Shown in pieces: positions 7,066 to 14,509 of a stretch of 24,119 bases of DNA (within the stretch, counting starts at the first letter, position 1; each line of letters opens with the position of its first letter). The notes below the pieces were generated by a model, which was not told the origin of the DNA, ran no database searches, and saw only the letters and a list, made by a program, of their open reading frames with translations. This stretch comes from an uncultured Acidimicrobiaceae bacterium. GTDB taxonomy: Bacteria; Actinomycetota; Acidimicrobiia; Acidimicrobiales; Ilumatobacteraceae. The position numbers and the translations under genes were made by a program. The stretch covers positions 1-24,119 of the forward strand of contig CAIXHI010000433.1 of NCBI GenBank assembly GCA_903919215.1, written 5' to 3'.

Positions 7066-7989
7066 TCAGCAGACACGCGTTCCCGAAAGACCCTTCAGTA
7101 CCTCGACACCATGCTCGAGTTCACCGATGCGTGCCGGGCGCCCGGTGTGCTCGGCGAACCGGCAGGCGGCCTCGATCTTGGGCCCCATCGACCCCGCCGC
7201 CCAGTCGTCTGTCCGCAGTTCAGCTGGCGTGATCTCGCGGACGGGTCGCGGGTCGGGACCACCCCACCCGCGCACCACCTCGTGCACATCCGTCAGGATC
7301 AGCAGTTCTTCGGCTGCCAGTTCGGTTGCCAGCAGCGCACTGGTGAGGTCCTTGTCGATCACAGCCTCCACGCCACGCATCACACCATCACCGCTGCGCG
7401 CGACCGGGATTCCGCCGCCGCCCGCGCACACCACCACATACCCGGCGGCCAGCAGCGTGCGGATCGCCGGCAGATCGACGATCTCGATGGGTTGCGGCGA
7501 CGCCACCGCTCGCCGCCATCCAGAGCCGTCCCGCATCACGGTCCAGCCGTGCTGCGCCTTGGCCGCGATCGCCTCCGCCTCGGTGAGCATCGAGCCGATC
7601 GGCTTCGACGGCGCGCCGAATGCCGGATCGTTGCGATCGACGACCACGCGAGTGAGGAGCACCGCCACGCGCTCAGCGCCGATCTGACGGCCCAGTTCCT
7701 CAGCAATGAGATAGCCGATGAGCCCTTCGCTCTCGGCGACGAGCACATCGAACGGCACCGGCTCGGAACCACTGAGCGCCTCGCTCTGGCGGGCCAACAG
7801 GCCGACCTGTGGCCCGTTGCCGTGGGTGACCACCAGACCGTGGTCGCGCGACAACTCGGCCAACACCCGAGCCGCACCACCGACGTTGGCTCGCTGGTTG
7901 GCGATGCTGGGTGCCTCACCTCTGTGCAACAGTGCATTGCCACCGATAGCCACCACCAGACACGGATGGTGCGGAACTGCGGTCGTCAC
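7066..7989 (-). CDS. arcC: Carbamate kinase
   Basis: A 307-residue protein, typical for carbamate kinase, which interconverts carbamoyl phosphate + ADP with ATP + carbamate (then NH3 and CO2). The start chosen is GTG 7989, giving a GTGA overlap with the GTPase stop; ATG 8016 is an alternative that would overlap by 31 nt. Motifs in order: VVAIGGNALL near the N-terminus, VVTHGNGPQVGLLA, VVVDRNDPAF with PSKPIG, ASPQPIEIVDL, VVCAGGGGIPV, GVEAVIDKDLTSALLA, ILTDV and GSMGPKIEAACRF. All expected substrate and nucleotide loops are present. No arginine deiminase or ornithine carbamoyltransferase gene is in the window, so this is not a standard arcABC operon. The overlap with the upstream GTPase implies that the two proteins work together or are needed in matched amounts. 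Confidence 0.94.
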   Translation of the reverse strand: MTTAVPHHPCLVVAIGGNALLHRGEAPSIANQRANVGGAARVLAELSRDHGLVVTHGNGPQVGLLARQSEALSGSEPVPFDVLVAESEGLIGYLIAEELGRQIGAERVAVLLTRVVVDRNDPAFGAPSKPIGSMLTEAEAIAAKAQHGWTVMRDGSGWRRAVASPQPIEIVDLPAIRTLLAAGYVVVCAGGGGIPVARSGDGVMRGVEAVIDKDLTSALLATELAAEELLILTDVHEVVRGWGGPDPRPVREITPAELRTDDWAAGSMGPKIEAACRFAEHTGRPARIGELEHGVEVLKGLSGTRVC

Positions 7990-9314
7990 GATGCACGCCT
8001 CCAACGGTCGATCCATGGGGACAGAATCTCGGAGAGACCCGGCGAATCAACTTCCTGCAGAGAGTAGGTCGCATCACGGATCGGCACGTCGATATGCAGC
8101 AGGCGGGACAGCGCGAACGGACTGCCGTTCACCACGACGTCACACCGTGAGGCACGGATCGTGGCGGTGAGGTCGGCGAGTTGTGCATCGCCGTACCCCA
8201 TCGCCGGCAGTACTGGCCCGATGTGCGGGTACTTGCGATATGTGTCGGCGATCGTGCCCACCGCCACCGACCGCGGGTCGACGAACTCGGCAGCACCCGC
8301 GTGGCGCGCTGCCACTGTGCCGGCGCCGAACGGCATCCCGCCGTGGGTGATGGTGGGGCCGTCCTCGACGACGAGCACCTTCTTGCCCGCGAGCGACCCC
8401 TCGCCAGCAAGCACCACCGGCGACTTCGCGCGCACGATCGTCGCAGTCGGATTCACCGACCTGACGTTCTCGATGACCTGCGCGACGGCTTCACTCGTGG
8501 CCGAGTCGACCTTGTTCACGACGACCACATCGGCCAACCGGACATTGACTTCGCCCGGCTGGTACTGCAGTTCGTGGCCAGGTCGCAGCGGGTCGACCAC
8601 CGTGATGGTGAGGTCGGGGCGGAAGAAGGAGAAGTCGTTGTTGCCGCCGTCCCACACGATCACATCGGCCTCCTGCTCGGCCTGGCGCAGGATCGCCTCG
8701 TAATCCACTCCGGCGTACATGATCAGGCCCATGCGCACTGGCTCCTCGTACTCCTCACGCTCCTCGATCGTCGGGTTCGATGCGTCGATGTCGGCCTGGG
8801 TAGCGAACCGCTGCACGCGCATCGCCATCAGGTCGCCGTACGGCATTGGGTGTCGCACCATCGCCACCCGCAGTCCGGAGTCACGCAAGAACGTCGCGAC
8901 CCGCCGACTGGTCTGACTCTTCCCGCACCCCGTGCGCGCCGCGACTACAGCGACAACCGGGCAACTCGACCAGAGCATCGTCGCGTCGGGGCCGAGCATC
9001 GTGAAACTGGCCCCGGCCGCTTGCACGATCGCCGCCTTGCGCATCACCTGGTCGTACGACAGATCGCTGTACGCGAACACCACCTCGTCCACCTCTTGCT
9101 CGACGATCAACTGCGGCAACTCCGCCTCGGGACGGATGGGGATGCCGTCGGGGTACAGGCCCCCAGCCAGTCCAGCCGGGTAGCAGCGGTCATCGATCCC
9201 CGGGATCTGCGCGGCGGTGAAGGCCACGACCCGGGTGTGCTCGTCCCCGCGATAGACGACGTTGAAGTTGTGGAAGTCGCGTCCCCCGGCGCCCATGATC
9301 ACGATGCGTCGCAT
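7986..9314 (-). CDS. COG2403-type GTPase (cyclic 2,3-diphosphoglycerate synthetase-like)
   Basis: A 442-residue protein starting at ATG 9314 (MRRIVIMGAGGRDFHNFNVVY), with GAGGAGGG about 4-11 nt upstream. The open frame beyond runs into intergenic repeats and is not coding. An N-terminal domain (1-115) with IMGAGGRD, QIPGIDDRCYPAGLAG and DEVVFAYSDLSYD resembles a Rossmann fold. A P-loop follows (ARTGCGKS, 126-133), then RHPMPYGDL, a WDGGNND motif, VVVDPLRPGHE and the guanine-specificity motif NKVD. The C-terminal region has VVEDGPTITHGGMPFGAG and YPHIGPVLPAMGYG. These match predicted GTPases named after the archaeal cyclic-2,3-diphosphoglycerate synthetase. Bacterial members have, as far as I know, no proven product, so that reaction should not be assumed. 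It overlaps arcC by 4 nt. Confidence 0.85.
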   Translation of the reverse strand: MRRIVIMGAGGRDFHNFNVVYRGDEHTRVVAFTAAQIPGIDDRCYPAGLAGGLYPDGIPIRPEAELPQLIVEQEVDEVVFAYSDLSYDQVMRKAAIVQAAGASFTMLGPDATMLWSSCPVVAVVAARTGCGKSQTSRRVATFLRDSGLRVAMVRHPMPYGDLMAMRVQRFATQADIDASNPTIEEREEYEEPVRMGLIMYAGVDYEAILRQAEQEADVIVWDGGNNDFSFFRPDLTITVVDPLRPGHELQYQPGEVNVRLADVVVVNKVDSATSEAVAQVIENVRSVNPTATIVRAKSPVVLAGEGSLAGKKVLVVEDGPTITHGGMPFGAGTVAARHAGAAEFVDPRSVAVGTIADTYRKYPHIGPVLPAMGYGDAQLADLTATIRASRCDVVVNGSPFALSRLLHIDVPIRDATYSLQEVDSPGLSEILSPWIDRWRRAS

Positions 9315-9670
9315 GACGCCCTCCTCGCCCGATGGCGGACTCGATGGCTCGTCCGATCTGAGTGCAGCCTGCACCCTCGGACTCTCTGGCACCAGGGACT
9401 TCCATCGGCGTTCCAGGTCCTTTGGACCCGACTTCGCGACCAGCCGCCCCACCCGCCGCCGCCCGCGCGCGCGTCTGCGTCGCGGCCACGACCACCACGC
9501 GCAGATGCCAGATCCGCGACACAGACGGATCCGAGAGCCGCCCCGCCCCCGCAGCCAGCGCGTCTGTGTCGCGGCCACGACCACCACGCGCGGACGCCAG
9601 ATCCGCGACACAGACGGGTCGGGCCAGAGGGTGGGGGCGGGGACGGTGGGGCGCGTACGCTGGAACGAGC
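9315..9670. other. Divergent intergenic region between GTPase and sulfatase-like genes
   Basis: These 356 nt lie between two divergently transcribed genes and contain no credible gene. The GTPase ribosome binding site is at the left end. Positions 9472-9617 hold two copies of a dyad repeat, annotated separately. Near the right end TACGCT (9655-9660) could be a -10 hexamer 10 nt before the sulfatase-like ATG. Open frames that cross this region on both strands are low-complexity Arg/Ala/Pro extensions of the flanking genes and are rejected. Confidence 0.7.
9472..9617. repeat. Two-copy 57-bp dyad element
   Basis: Two copies, 9472-9528 and 9561-9617, are offset by 89 nt. Each starts with CGTCTG(C/T)GTCGCGG and ends with CCGCGACACAGACG, its reverse complement. 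In the second copy the 14-bp arms (9561-9574 and 9603-9616) are perfect with a 28-nt loop; in the first copy one arm position mismatches. The loops are nearly identical too (CCACGACCACCACGCG...CCAGAT). The unit can therefore form a strong stem-loop in DNA or RNA on either strand. It is not near a transposase and has no flanking target duplication that I can see. Confidence 0.85.
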
Positions 9671-11143
9671 ATGCGGCCGAACATCCTCCTCGTCACACTC
9701 GACCAGTTCCGGGCCGACTCGCTGTCGTGCGCCGGTCACCCATTGGTGCGCACACCGCACTTGGATGCACTCGCGGCCGAAGGCGTGCGCCTCGCTCGCC
9801 ATTACTCGCAGGCTGCGCCATGCGCGCCAGGTCGGGCGGCGCTGTACACGGGCACGTACCAGATGAACAACCGCGTCGTGGCGAACGGCTCCCCACTCGA
9901 TGCTCGCCTCGACAACGTGGCGCGCATGGGTCTTCGTGCCGGCTATCACCCGGTGATGTTCGGCTACACCGACCAGGCCGCCGACCCACGCGAGATCAAC
10001 GACCCCGACGACCCACGCCTGTGGAACTGGGAAGGTGTGCTCCCCGGTTTCGAAGAGTTGCTCTGCCTCGATGAGCGGCACGAGCCGTGGCTCGCCTGGC
10101 TGCGCGAACTCGGATACACGGGCGACGCAAGCACCGACCCCGACGTCGCACTCGCCACCGAACACGAACGCCCGGCCGAACACTCGGTCACCCAGTTCCT
10201 CACCGACCACTTCCTCGAGTGGCTCGGCGCACAGGACGAGCCCTGGTTCGCACACACCTCGTTCATCCGCCCGCACCCGCCCTACGACGCGGCCGGGCAG
10301 TACGCCACCATGTACTCCCCCGACGACTGCCCGCCGCCGCTCCCCATCCCGCAGCCGGTGCACCCACTGCACGACCTGCTGTTGCAGGTGAACTGGGTGG
10401 CGGCGCCGACCGATCCAGCAGCAGTCGCCCACATGCAGTCGCAGTACTACGGGATGATCAGCGAGGTCGACCACCACATCGGCCGCATCGTCCAGGCGTT
10501 GAAGGATCGCGGCGAGTGGGAACGCACGCTCGTCGTCATCACCTCCGACCATGGCGAACAACTCGGCGACCAGGGCCTGCAACAGAAGTGCGGCTACTTC
10601 GAGAGCAGCTACCACATCATTGGAATCATCCGCGACCCGTCGAACCCGAGTGCGCACGGCACAGTTGTCGACGACTTCACCGAGAACGTCGACATCGCAC
10701 CAACGTTGTGCGAGGCGATGGGAATCGCCGTGCCGTTGCAGTGCGATGGTCTCCCGCTGACCCCGTTCCTGGCTGGCAACCGACCGACGCACTGGCGCAG
10801 CGCGGCCCACTACGAGTGGGACTGGCGCGACGCGCTCATCCCGTTCGGCAACTGGGACTGGCCGTGGCAGCGCACCCTCGAGCAACGCAATCTGGCGGTG
10901 GTGCGCACCGACACGCATGCGTACGTCCAGATCGGCGACGGCGACTGGCTGTGCTTCGACCTCGCCGCCGACCCGACGTGGCAGACCACCGTCACCGACC
11001 CAGCGGTCGTGCTGCCCTTGGCACAACGGATGCTCGTCTGGCGTCAACAACACCTCGACCGGACGTTGACGGGAATGCTGATGCGCGACGGGGGCATCGG
11101 TCGCCGCCCCGACCCCGTGGCGGGCCCGTACTTCACCGCCTGA
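9671..11143 (+). CDS. Sulfatase-family hydrolase, phosphonate monoester hydrolase-like
   Basis: A 490-residue protein starting at ATG 9671 (MRPNILLVTLDQFRADSL); upstream in-frame sequence is intergenic repeat. It belongs to the alkaline phosphatase superfamily. D11 is a metal ligand. CAPGR at residues 51-55 is the C-x-P-x-R signature whose Cys51 is converted to formylglycine, and SDHGEQLGDQG (D293, H294) supplies further metal ligands. The segment after the nucleophile (LYTGTYQMNNRVV, PLDARL, FGYTDQAADPR, VLPGFEELL) resembles phosphonate monoester hydrolases/phosphodiesterases more than arylsulfatases. No signal peptide is present, so it is probably cytoplasmic. Activity would need a formylglycine-generating enzyme, which is not in this window. 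It is divergent from the GTPase gene and ends 10 nt from the convergent DUF1345 gene. The substrate is not determinable. Confidence 0.86.
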   Translation: MRPNILLVTLDQFRADSLSCAGHPLVRTPHLDALAAEGVRLARHYSQAAPCAPGRAALYTGTYQMNNRVVANGSPLDARLDNVARMGLRAGYHPVMFGYTDQAADPREINDPDDPRLWNWEGVLPGFEELLCLDERHEPWLAWLRELGYTGDASTDPDVALATEHERPAEHSVTQFLTDHFLEWLGAQDEPWFAHTSFIRPHPPYDAAGQYATMYSPDDCPPPLPIPQPVHPLHDLLLQVNWVAAPTDPAAVAHMQSQYYGMISEVDHHIGRIVQALKDRGEWERTLVVITSDHGEQLGDQGLQQKCGYFESSYHIIGIIRDPSNPSAHGTVVDDFTENVDIAPTLCEAMGIAVPLQCDGLPLTPFLAGNRPTHWRSAAHYEWDWRDALIPFGNWDWPWQRTLEQRNLAVVRTDTHAYVQIGDGDWLCFDLAADPTWQTTVTDPAVVLPLAQRMLVWRQQHLDRTLTGMLMRDGGIGRRPDPVAGPYFTA

Positions 11144-11153
11144 GACGGCCGGA

Positions 11154-11801
11154 TCAGCGGACGAAGCCAGCCATCACGTTGATGGCCAGACCGACGATGA
11201 CTGCGCCGAACAGGTAACTGATGAACTGCTGACGCAACGCAACCCGGCGTATCGAGCGGCTCGCGATCTGTACGTCGCTGACAGCGAACGCCATACCGAT
11301 CGTGAACGCGAAGTAGGCAAAGTCGACGTAGTCGGGTTCCTCACCTCCCGGGAACACCAGGCCTCGCGGTTCGCCCCGGTAGTACTCGTGCGCGAAGCGC
11401 AGCGTGAACATCGAATGCACCACCAACCACGACAGCACCACTGCCGCGACGGCACAGACTGTCATCACGACCTGCAAGTCGTGGCCAACGTGGCGCGCCT
11501 TGGCCAGCCCGAACGCGACCGCTACCAGGCTGACCGTGCTGGCGGCGACCACCACTGCGTTGGCAGTGAGATGAGTGGTGTCCTCGATCGTCGACCGCAA
11601 CCGAGTGTGTTCGGCATCGCAGCCGGCGACCTCGTACCAGATCCAGCCGAGCAGCGATGCCGACAACGCGAGCCATCCCACCAGCACGGCGAGTTGCCAG
11701 GGCTGGAATGGCGCGACAGCACCGCCCGCGAGCAATCCGAGCAGCCCACACGTGTTGACGCGGAACCGTCCGGAAACATGAGGGGTACGCGGTGCGTTCA
11801 C
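11154..11801 (-). CDS. DUF1345 family membrane protein
   Basis: A 215-residue integral membrane protein with about five hydrophobic segments, including LAVLVGWLALSASLLGWIWY, AVVVAASTVSLVAVAFGLA, VCAVAAVVLSWLVVHSMF and a last one near the C-terminus (YLFGAVIVGLAINVMAGF). The segment DYVDFAYFAFTIGMAFAVSDVQIASR is the characteristic DUF1345 signature, and HEYYRG precedes it. The function of the family is unknown. The start is GTG 11801, one nucleotide after the trmB stop, so translation is probably coupled to trmB. It ends 10 nt from the convergent sulfatase-like gene. An overlapping minus-strand frame starting at 11751 is a shadow. Confidence 0.87.
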   Translation of the reverse strand: MNAPRTPHVSGRFRVNTCGLLGLLAGGAVAPFQPWQLAVLVGWLALSASLLGWIWYEVAGCDAEHTRLRSTIEDTTHLTANAVVVAASTVSLVAVAFGLAKARHVGHDLQVVMTVCAVAAVVLSWLVVHSMFTLRFAHEYYRGEPRGLVFPGGEEPDYVDFAYFAFTIGMAFAVSDVQIASRSIRRVALRQQFISYLFGAVIVGLAINVMAGFVR

Positions 11802-11802
11802 G

Positions 11803-12462
11803 TCAGCGCAGTCTTTCGTAGATCATGTCGTGAGGTGTGCGACCTGCATCCAGGCCGCGCTGCTCGAACCGAGTGAGCGGCCGCCACTCGGGCCTGGCCA
11901 CCACGCCACCACCCAGTCGGCCGTCGGCCTCGGCCACCTCCACCACTTGACGCGCGTAGTCCTCGATGTCGGTGGCGACGTGCAGGGTTCCGCCCACGCG
12001 CAGACGGTCCACCAGCGCGCTGACGACGTCCGGGCGGAACAAGCGCCGATGCCGCTGTTTGTTCTTGGGCCACGGGTCGGGGAAGTACATCCGCACCGCG
12101 TCGAGCGAACCGGCAGGGATGCGCGGCAGGAACTCGAGGACATCACCGTCCACGACGCGCACATGCCGCCAACCATTGGCCTCCACCGCGTCAAGTACGT
12201 GGGCCACGCCCGGGGTGTGCACGTCCACCCCCACGATCGCCTGATCCGGGCGGGCAGCAGCGAGCGCCACCACCGCCTCACCGCCGCCGAAACCGATCTC
12301 GAGCACCACCGGCAGGGTGCCGAACAGTTCAGTCCAGTTCAGCGGCGCGCCCTCGACCGCCAACGACCACTCCTGCAACTGACGTCCATACGCCACGGCG
12401 CGGGTGGGTGACAGCGCGCGGCGGCGCGGCCGAAAGCTGCGTGCTGGAGGGTATGGCGTCAT
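11803..12462 (-). CDS. trmB: tRNA (guanine-N7-)-methyltransferase TrmB
   Basis: A 219-residue SAM-dependent methyltransferase that makes m7G46 in tRNA. The start is ATG 12462 (MTPYPPARSFRPRRRALS), with GAGG about 11 nt upstream; the longer frame runs back through the divergent promoter region and the DUF192 gene. The SAM-binding motif is VVLEIGFGGGEAVVALA, the acidic loop is VGVDVHTPGV, and the family signature is YFPDPWPKNKQRHRRLF. TDIEDYARQVVEVAE and FEQRGLDAGRTPHDMIYER complete the C-terminal active-site region. All key blocks are intact. It is divergent from DUF192-rsmI, another RNA-modification group, and is followed at 1 nt by the DUF1345 gene. Confidence 0.95.
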   Translation of the reverse strand: MTPYPPARSFRPRRRALSPTRAVAYGRQLQEWSLAVEGAPLNWTELFGTLPVVLEIGFGGGEAVVALAAARPDQAIVGVDVHTPGVAHVLDAVEANGWRHVRVVDGDVLEFLPRIPAGSLDAVRMYFPDPWPKNKQRHRRLFRPDVVSALVDRLRVGGTLHVATDIEDYARQVVEVAEADGRLGGGVVARPEWRPLTRFEQRGLDAGRTPHDMIYERLR

Positions 12463-12498
12463 CTCGATGACCTCATCTCTACCGCCTCGGGAGCCACG

Positions 12499-12514
12499 CT
12501 CACGAGCCCGTGAG
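12499..12514. promoter_or_regulatory. Small palindrome in the trmB/DUF192 divergent region
   Basis: CTCACG (12499-12504), a 4-nt spacer and CGTGAG (12509-12514) form a perfect 6-bp-arm dyad in the 87-nt region between two divergent start codons. This is a plausible operator size and position, but a dyad this short can also occur by chance in GC-rich DNA. Confidence 0.25.
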
Positions 12515-12549
12515 GTGGCGCACGCTGCTCGGCATGCCAATCTGTGGAC

Positions 12550-12894
12550 ATGACAGCGACCGACCCGTGTTGGCTGGTGAGCGCAGGACACGTCCTGGCG
12601 AGCGCCGAGCGGGCCGTCGACCGGCGTGCCCGAGCGCACGGACTGCTGGGACGGAGCGGCGTGGACGGCGCATTCGTGATCACGCCCTGTCGCTCGGTGC
12701 ACTCGATCGGGATGAAGTTCGACCTCGACATCGCATTCCTCGACCGGGCCGGTTTCGTCGTCAAGGTGGCCCACCTGCGCCGCAACCGCATCGGCCTGCC
12801 GGTGTGGAAGGCGCACACCGTGGTGGAGGCCGAAGCTGGCGCGTTCGAACGCTGGGGTCTGCACGTGGGCGACCAACTGGAGTTGCGCGAATGA
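12550..12894 (+). CDS. DUF192 family protein
   Basis: A 114-residue protein from ATG 12550; GTG 12544 is an equally possible start adding two residues. After an N-terminal variable part, RAHGLLGRSGVDGAF matches the R-x2-GLM-x-R opening of DUF192. CRSVHSIGMKFDLDIAFLDRAGFVV matches the central block, in which other members have WMKNT and ILFLD. The C-terminal WGLHVGDQLELRE completes the small beta-barrel. Many DUF192 proteins carry a signal peptide; this one does not and should be cytoplasmic. The function is unknown. Its TGA overlaps the rsmI ATG (ATGA at 12891), so the two are translationally coupled. Confidence 0.85.
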   Translation: MTATDPCWLVSAGHVLASAERAVDRRARAHGLLGRSGVDGAFVITPCRSVHSIGMKFDLDIAFLDRAGFVVKVAHLRRNRIGLPVWKAHTVVEAEAGAFERWGLHVGDQLELRE

Positions 12895-13724
12895 GCGGGC
12901 GACTGGTGCTCGTGAGCACCCCCATCGGCAACCTCGGCGATCTTCCTCCGCGAGCAGTCGAGACGTTGAAGGCCTGCGCACTCATCTGCTGCGAAGACAC
13001 CCGGCACAGCGGGAAACTGCTGTCGTACGCCGGAGTCAGCGGTGTGCGCCTTGCCGTCGCCAACGAGCACACGGAAGTTGCCCGCACGGGCGAAGTGCTG
13101 GGTCTGCTCGCAGATGGTCACGACGTCGCCATCGTCACGGACGCGGGGACACCAGGTATCAGCGACCCCGGGGCGCGATTGGTGCGCGCCGCCGTCGACG
13201 CCGGCTACGTGGTCAGCGCGGTGCCCGGGCCTGCGGCGCTCGTGATGGCCCTTGTGGTCAGCGGGTTCGACACTTCCCGGTTCGTGTTCGAGGGGTTCGT
13301 GCCGCGCAGCGGTCGCGAACGCACCGAGCGTCTGGCCGAGGTCGCCGCCGAACGCCGCACCGTGATCCTGTATGAAGCACCGCACCGCGTCGCCCGCACG
13401 GTCGCCGATCTCGGCACGGCGTGTGGCAGCGAACGTCAGGTGGCACTCACCCGCGAACTGACCAAGAAGTTCGAAGAGGTGTGGCGAGGCACGTTGGCCG
13501 AAGCTGCTGTGCACCTCGCCACCATCGAACCCCGGGGCGAGTACGTGATCGTGCTGAATGGTGCACCGCCGGCGGTCGAGGCCGACGATGAGGCGATCGT
13601 TGCCGCACTGCACGCCGCGCTAGGAGGCGGCGCTGATCGGCGCACCGCGATCGCTACGGTGATGGAGCAGACCGGCGCAGCGAAGCGTCGCGTCTACGAC
13701 TTGGCACTGCAGATTCCCCGATGA
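12891..13724 (+). CDS. rsmI: 16S rRNA (cytidine(1402)-2'-O)-methyltransferase RsmI
   Basis: A 277-residue protein of the tetrapyrrole-methylase-like fold that 2'-O-methylates C1402 in the ribosomal decoding centre. The start ATG 12891 lies in an ATGA overlap with DUF192. The open frame upstream of it is a shadow of DUF192. Motifs: LVLVSTPIGNLGDLPPRAVE at the N-terminus, CEDTRHSGKLL, VAIVTDAGTPGISDPGARLV (the SAM loop), VPGPAALVMALVVSG, and the conserved EAPHRVARTVADL and LTRELTKKFEEVWRG blocks. A short C-terminal helical domain ends VMEQTGAAKRRVYDLAL. Full length is intact. The HAD gene follows with another ATGA overlap at 13721. Confidence 0.96.
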   Translation: MSGRLVLVSTPIGNLGDLPPRAVETLKACALICCEDTRHSGKLLSYAGVSGVRLAVANEHTEVARTGEVLGLLADGHDVAIVTDAGTPGISDPGARLVRAAVDAGYVVSAVPGPAALVMALVVSGFDTSRFVFEGFVPRSGRERTERLAEVAAERRTVILYEAPHRVARTVADLGTACGSERQVALTRELTKKFEEVWRGTLAEAAVHLATIEPRGEYVIVLNGAPPAVEADDEAIVAALHAALGGGADRRTAIATVMEQTGAAKRRVYDLALQIPR

Positions 13725-14509
13725 CCGACACCCCGATCTACTCCGGCGGTCCGACCGCAGCATTCTTCGATCTCGACCGCACGCTCATCAGCGGTTCGAG
13801 CGCGTTCGTCCTCGGCATCGCCGCCTGGCGCAACGAACTTGTCCCGACGCACCAGTTCGTGCGCGATGCGGCCAGCGCGTTGGCATTCGTCGTTGCCGGA
13901 GCGAGTGACGACACGTCCACCGGCGTACGCGACCGGATCCTGGGAGCGGTGAAGGGTGTGCGCCTCGAGGACCTCGTTGCGCTCAACGCCGAGATCGTGC
14001 CCAAGTTGATGGAACGCATCCGGCCCGAGGCCAAGCGCCTCCTCGACCAGCATCGCCACGCCGGCCGCGCCACGTACATCGTCTCCGCGTCGCCGATCGA
14101 ACTCGTCGAACCACTCGCCAAGGCACTCGGTATGTCGGCCGGAATCGGCACTCGCAGTCGCATCGTCGACGGCACCTACACGGGTGAACTCGACGGCCCG
14201 TTCTGCTACGGCCAGGGCAAAGTGGAAGCGATCGAGGAACTGGCACGCTGGGAGGGGCTCCACCTCGACCAGTGTTGGGCGTACAGCGATTCGGCCAGCG
14301 ACCTGCCGATGCTGGAGGCCGTCGGACACCCCGTGGCCGTCAACCCTGACGCCAAACTCGAGCGAATCGCCGGTGAGCGCGGGTGGCCGGTGGTGGTGTT
14401 CTCCAAGCGCACCAAGGCAGTCATCCGCCGCACGACGCAGGCGGTCGGTGCGGCCGGGCTGGCCGTCGGTTCCTTCGCGGGTGGCGTCCGCTGGGCCCGC
14501 TCCCGCTAG
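13721..14509 (+). CDS. HAD-IB family hydrolase (SerB-like phosphatase)
   Basis: A 262-residue protein whose ATG overlaps the rsmI stop (ATGA, 13721-13724). HAD motif I is AFFDLDRTLISGSS (residues 14-27), with the nucleophile Asp in DLDRT. Motif II is YIVSASPIELV, followed by a conserved Lys (GQGKVEAIEEL). Motif III is WAYSDSASDLPMLEAVG. A helical cap lies between motifs I and II (about 30-110), as in subfamily IB (phosphoserine phosphatase and actinobacterial membrane-associated phosphatases). The C-terminus is hydrophobic (AVGAAGLAVGSFAGGVRWA), possibly a membrane-associating tail. The substrate is unknown; phosphoserine or a lipid phosphate are both possible. It is the last gene of the DUF192-rsmI chain, and its stop abuts the nested inverted repeat. 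Confidence 0.88.
   Translation: MTDTPIYSGGPTAAFFDLDRTLISGSSAFVLGIAAWRNELVPTHQFVRDAASALAFVVAGASDDTSTGVRDRILGAVKGVRLEDLVALNAEIVPKLMERIRPEAKRLLDQHRHAGRATYIVSASPIELVEPLAKALGMSAGIGTRSRIVDGTYTGELDGPFCYGQGKVEAIEELARWEGLHLDQCWAYSDSASDLPMLEAVGHPVAVNPDAKLERIAGERGWPVVVFSKRTKAVIRRTTQAVGAAGLAVGSFAGGVRWARSR

Noticed and set aside
9315..9611. N-terminal extension of the GTPase by 99 residues
   Set aside because: The extension reads through the 57-bp repeats and is Arg/Trp-rich. A strong GAGGAGGG site precedes the internal ATG 9314, where family similarity starts.
9299..11053. 584-codon minus-strand frame across the sulfatase-like gene and the repeats
   Set aside because: Antisense shadow of a gene with a C-x-P-x-R motif. 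Its C-terminal repeats come from translating the dyad elements.
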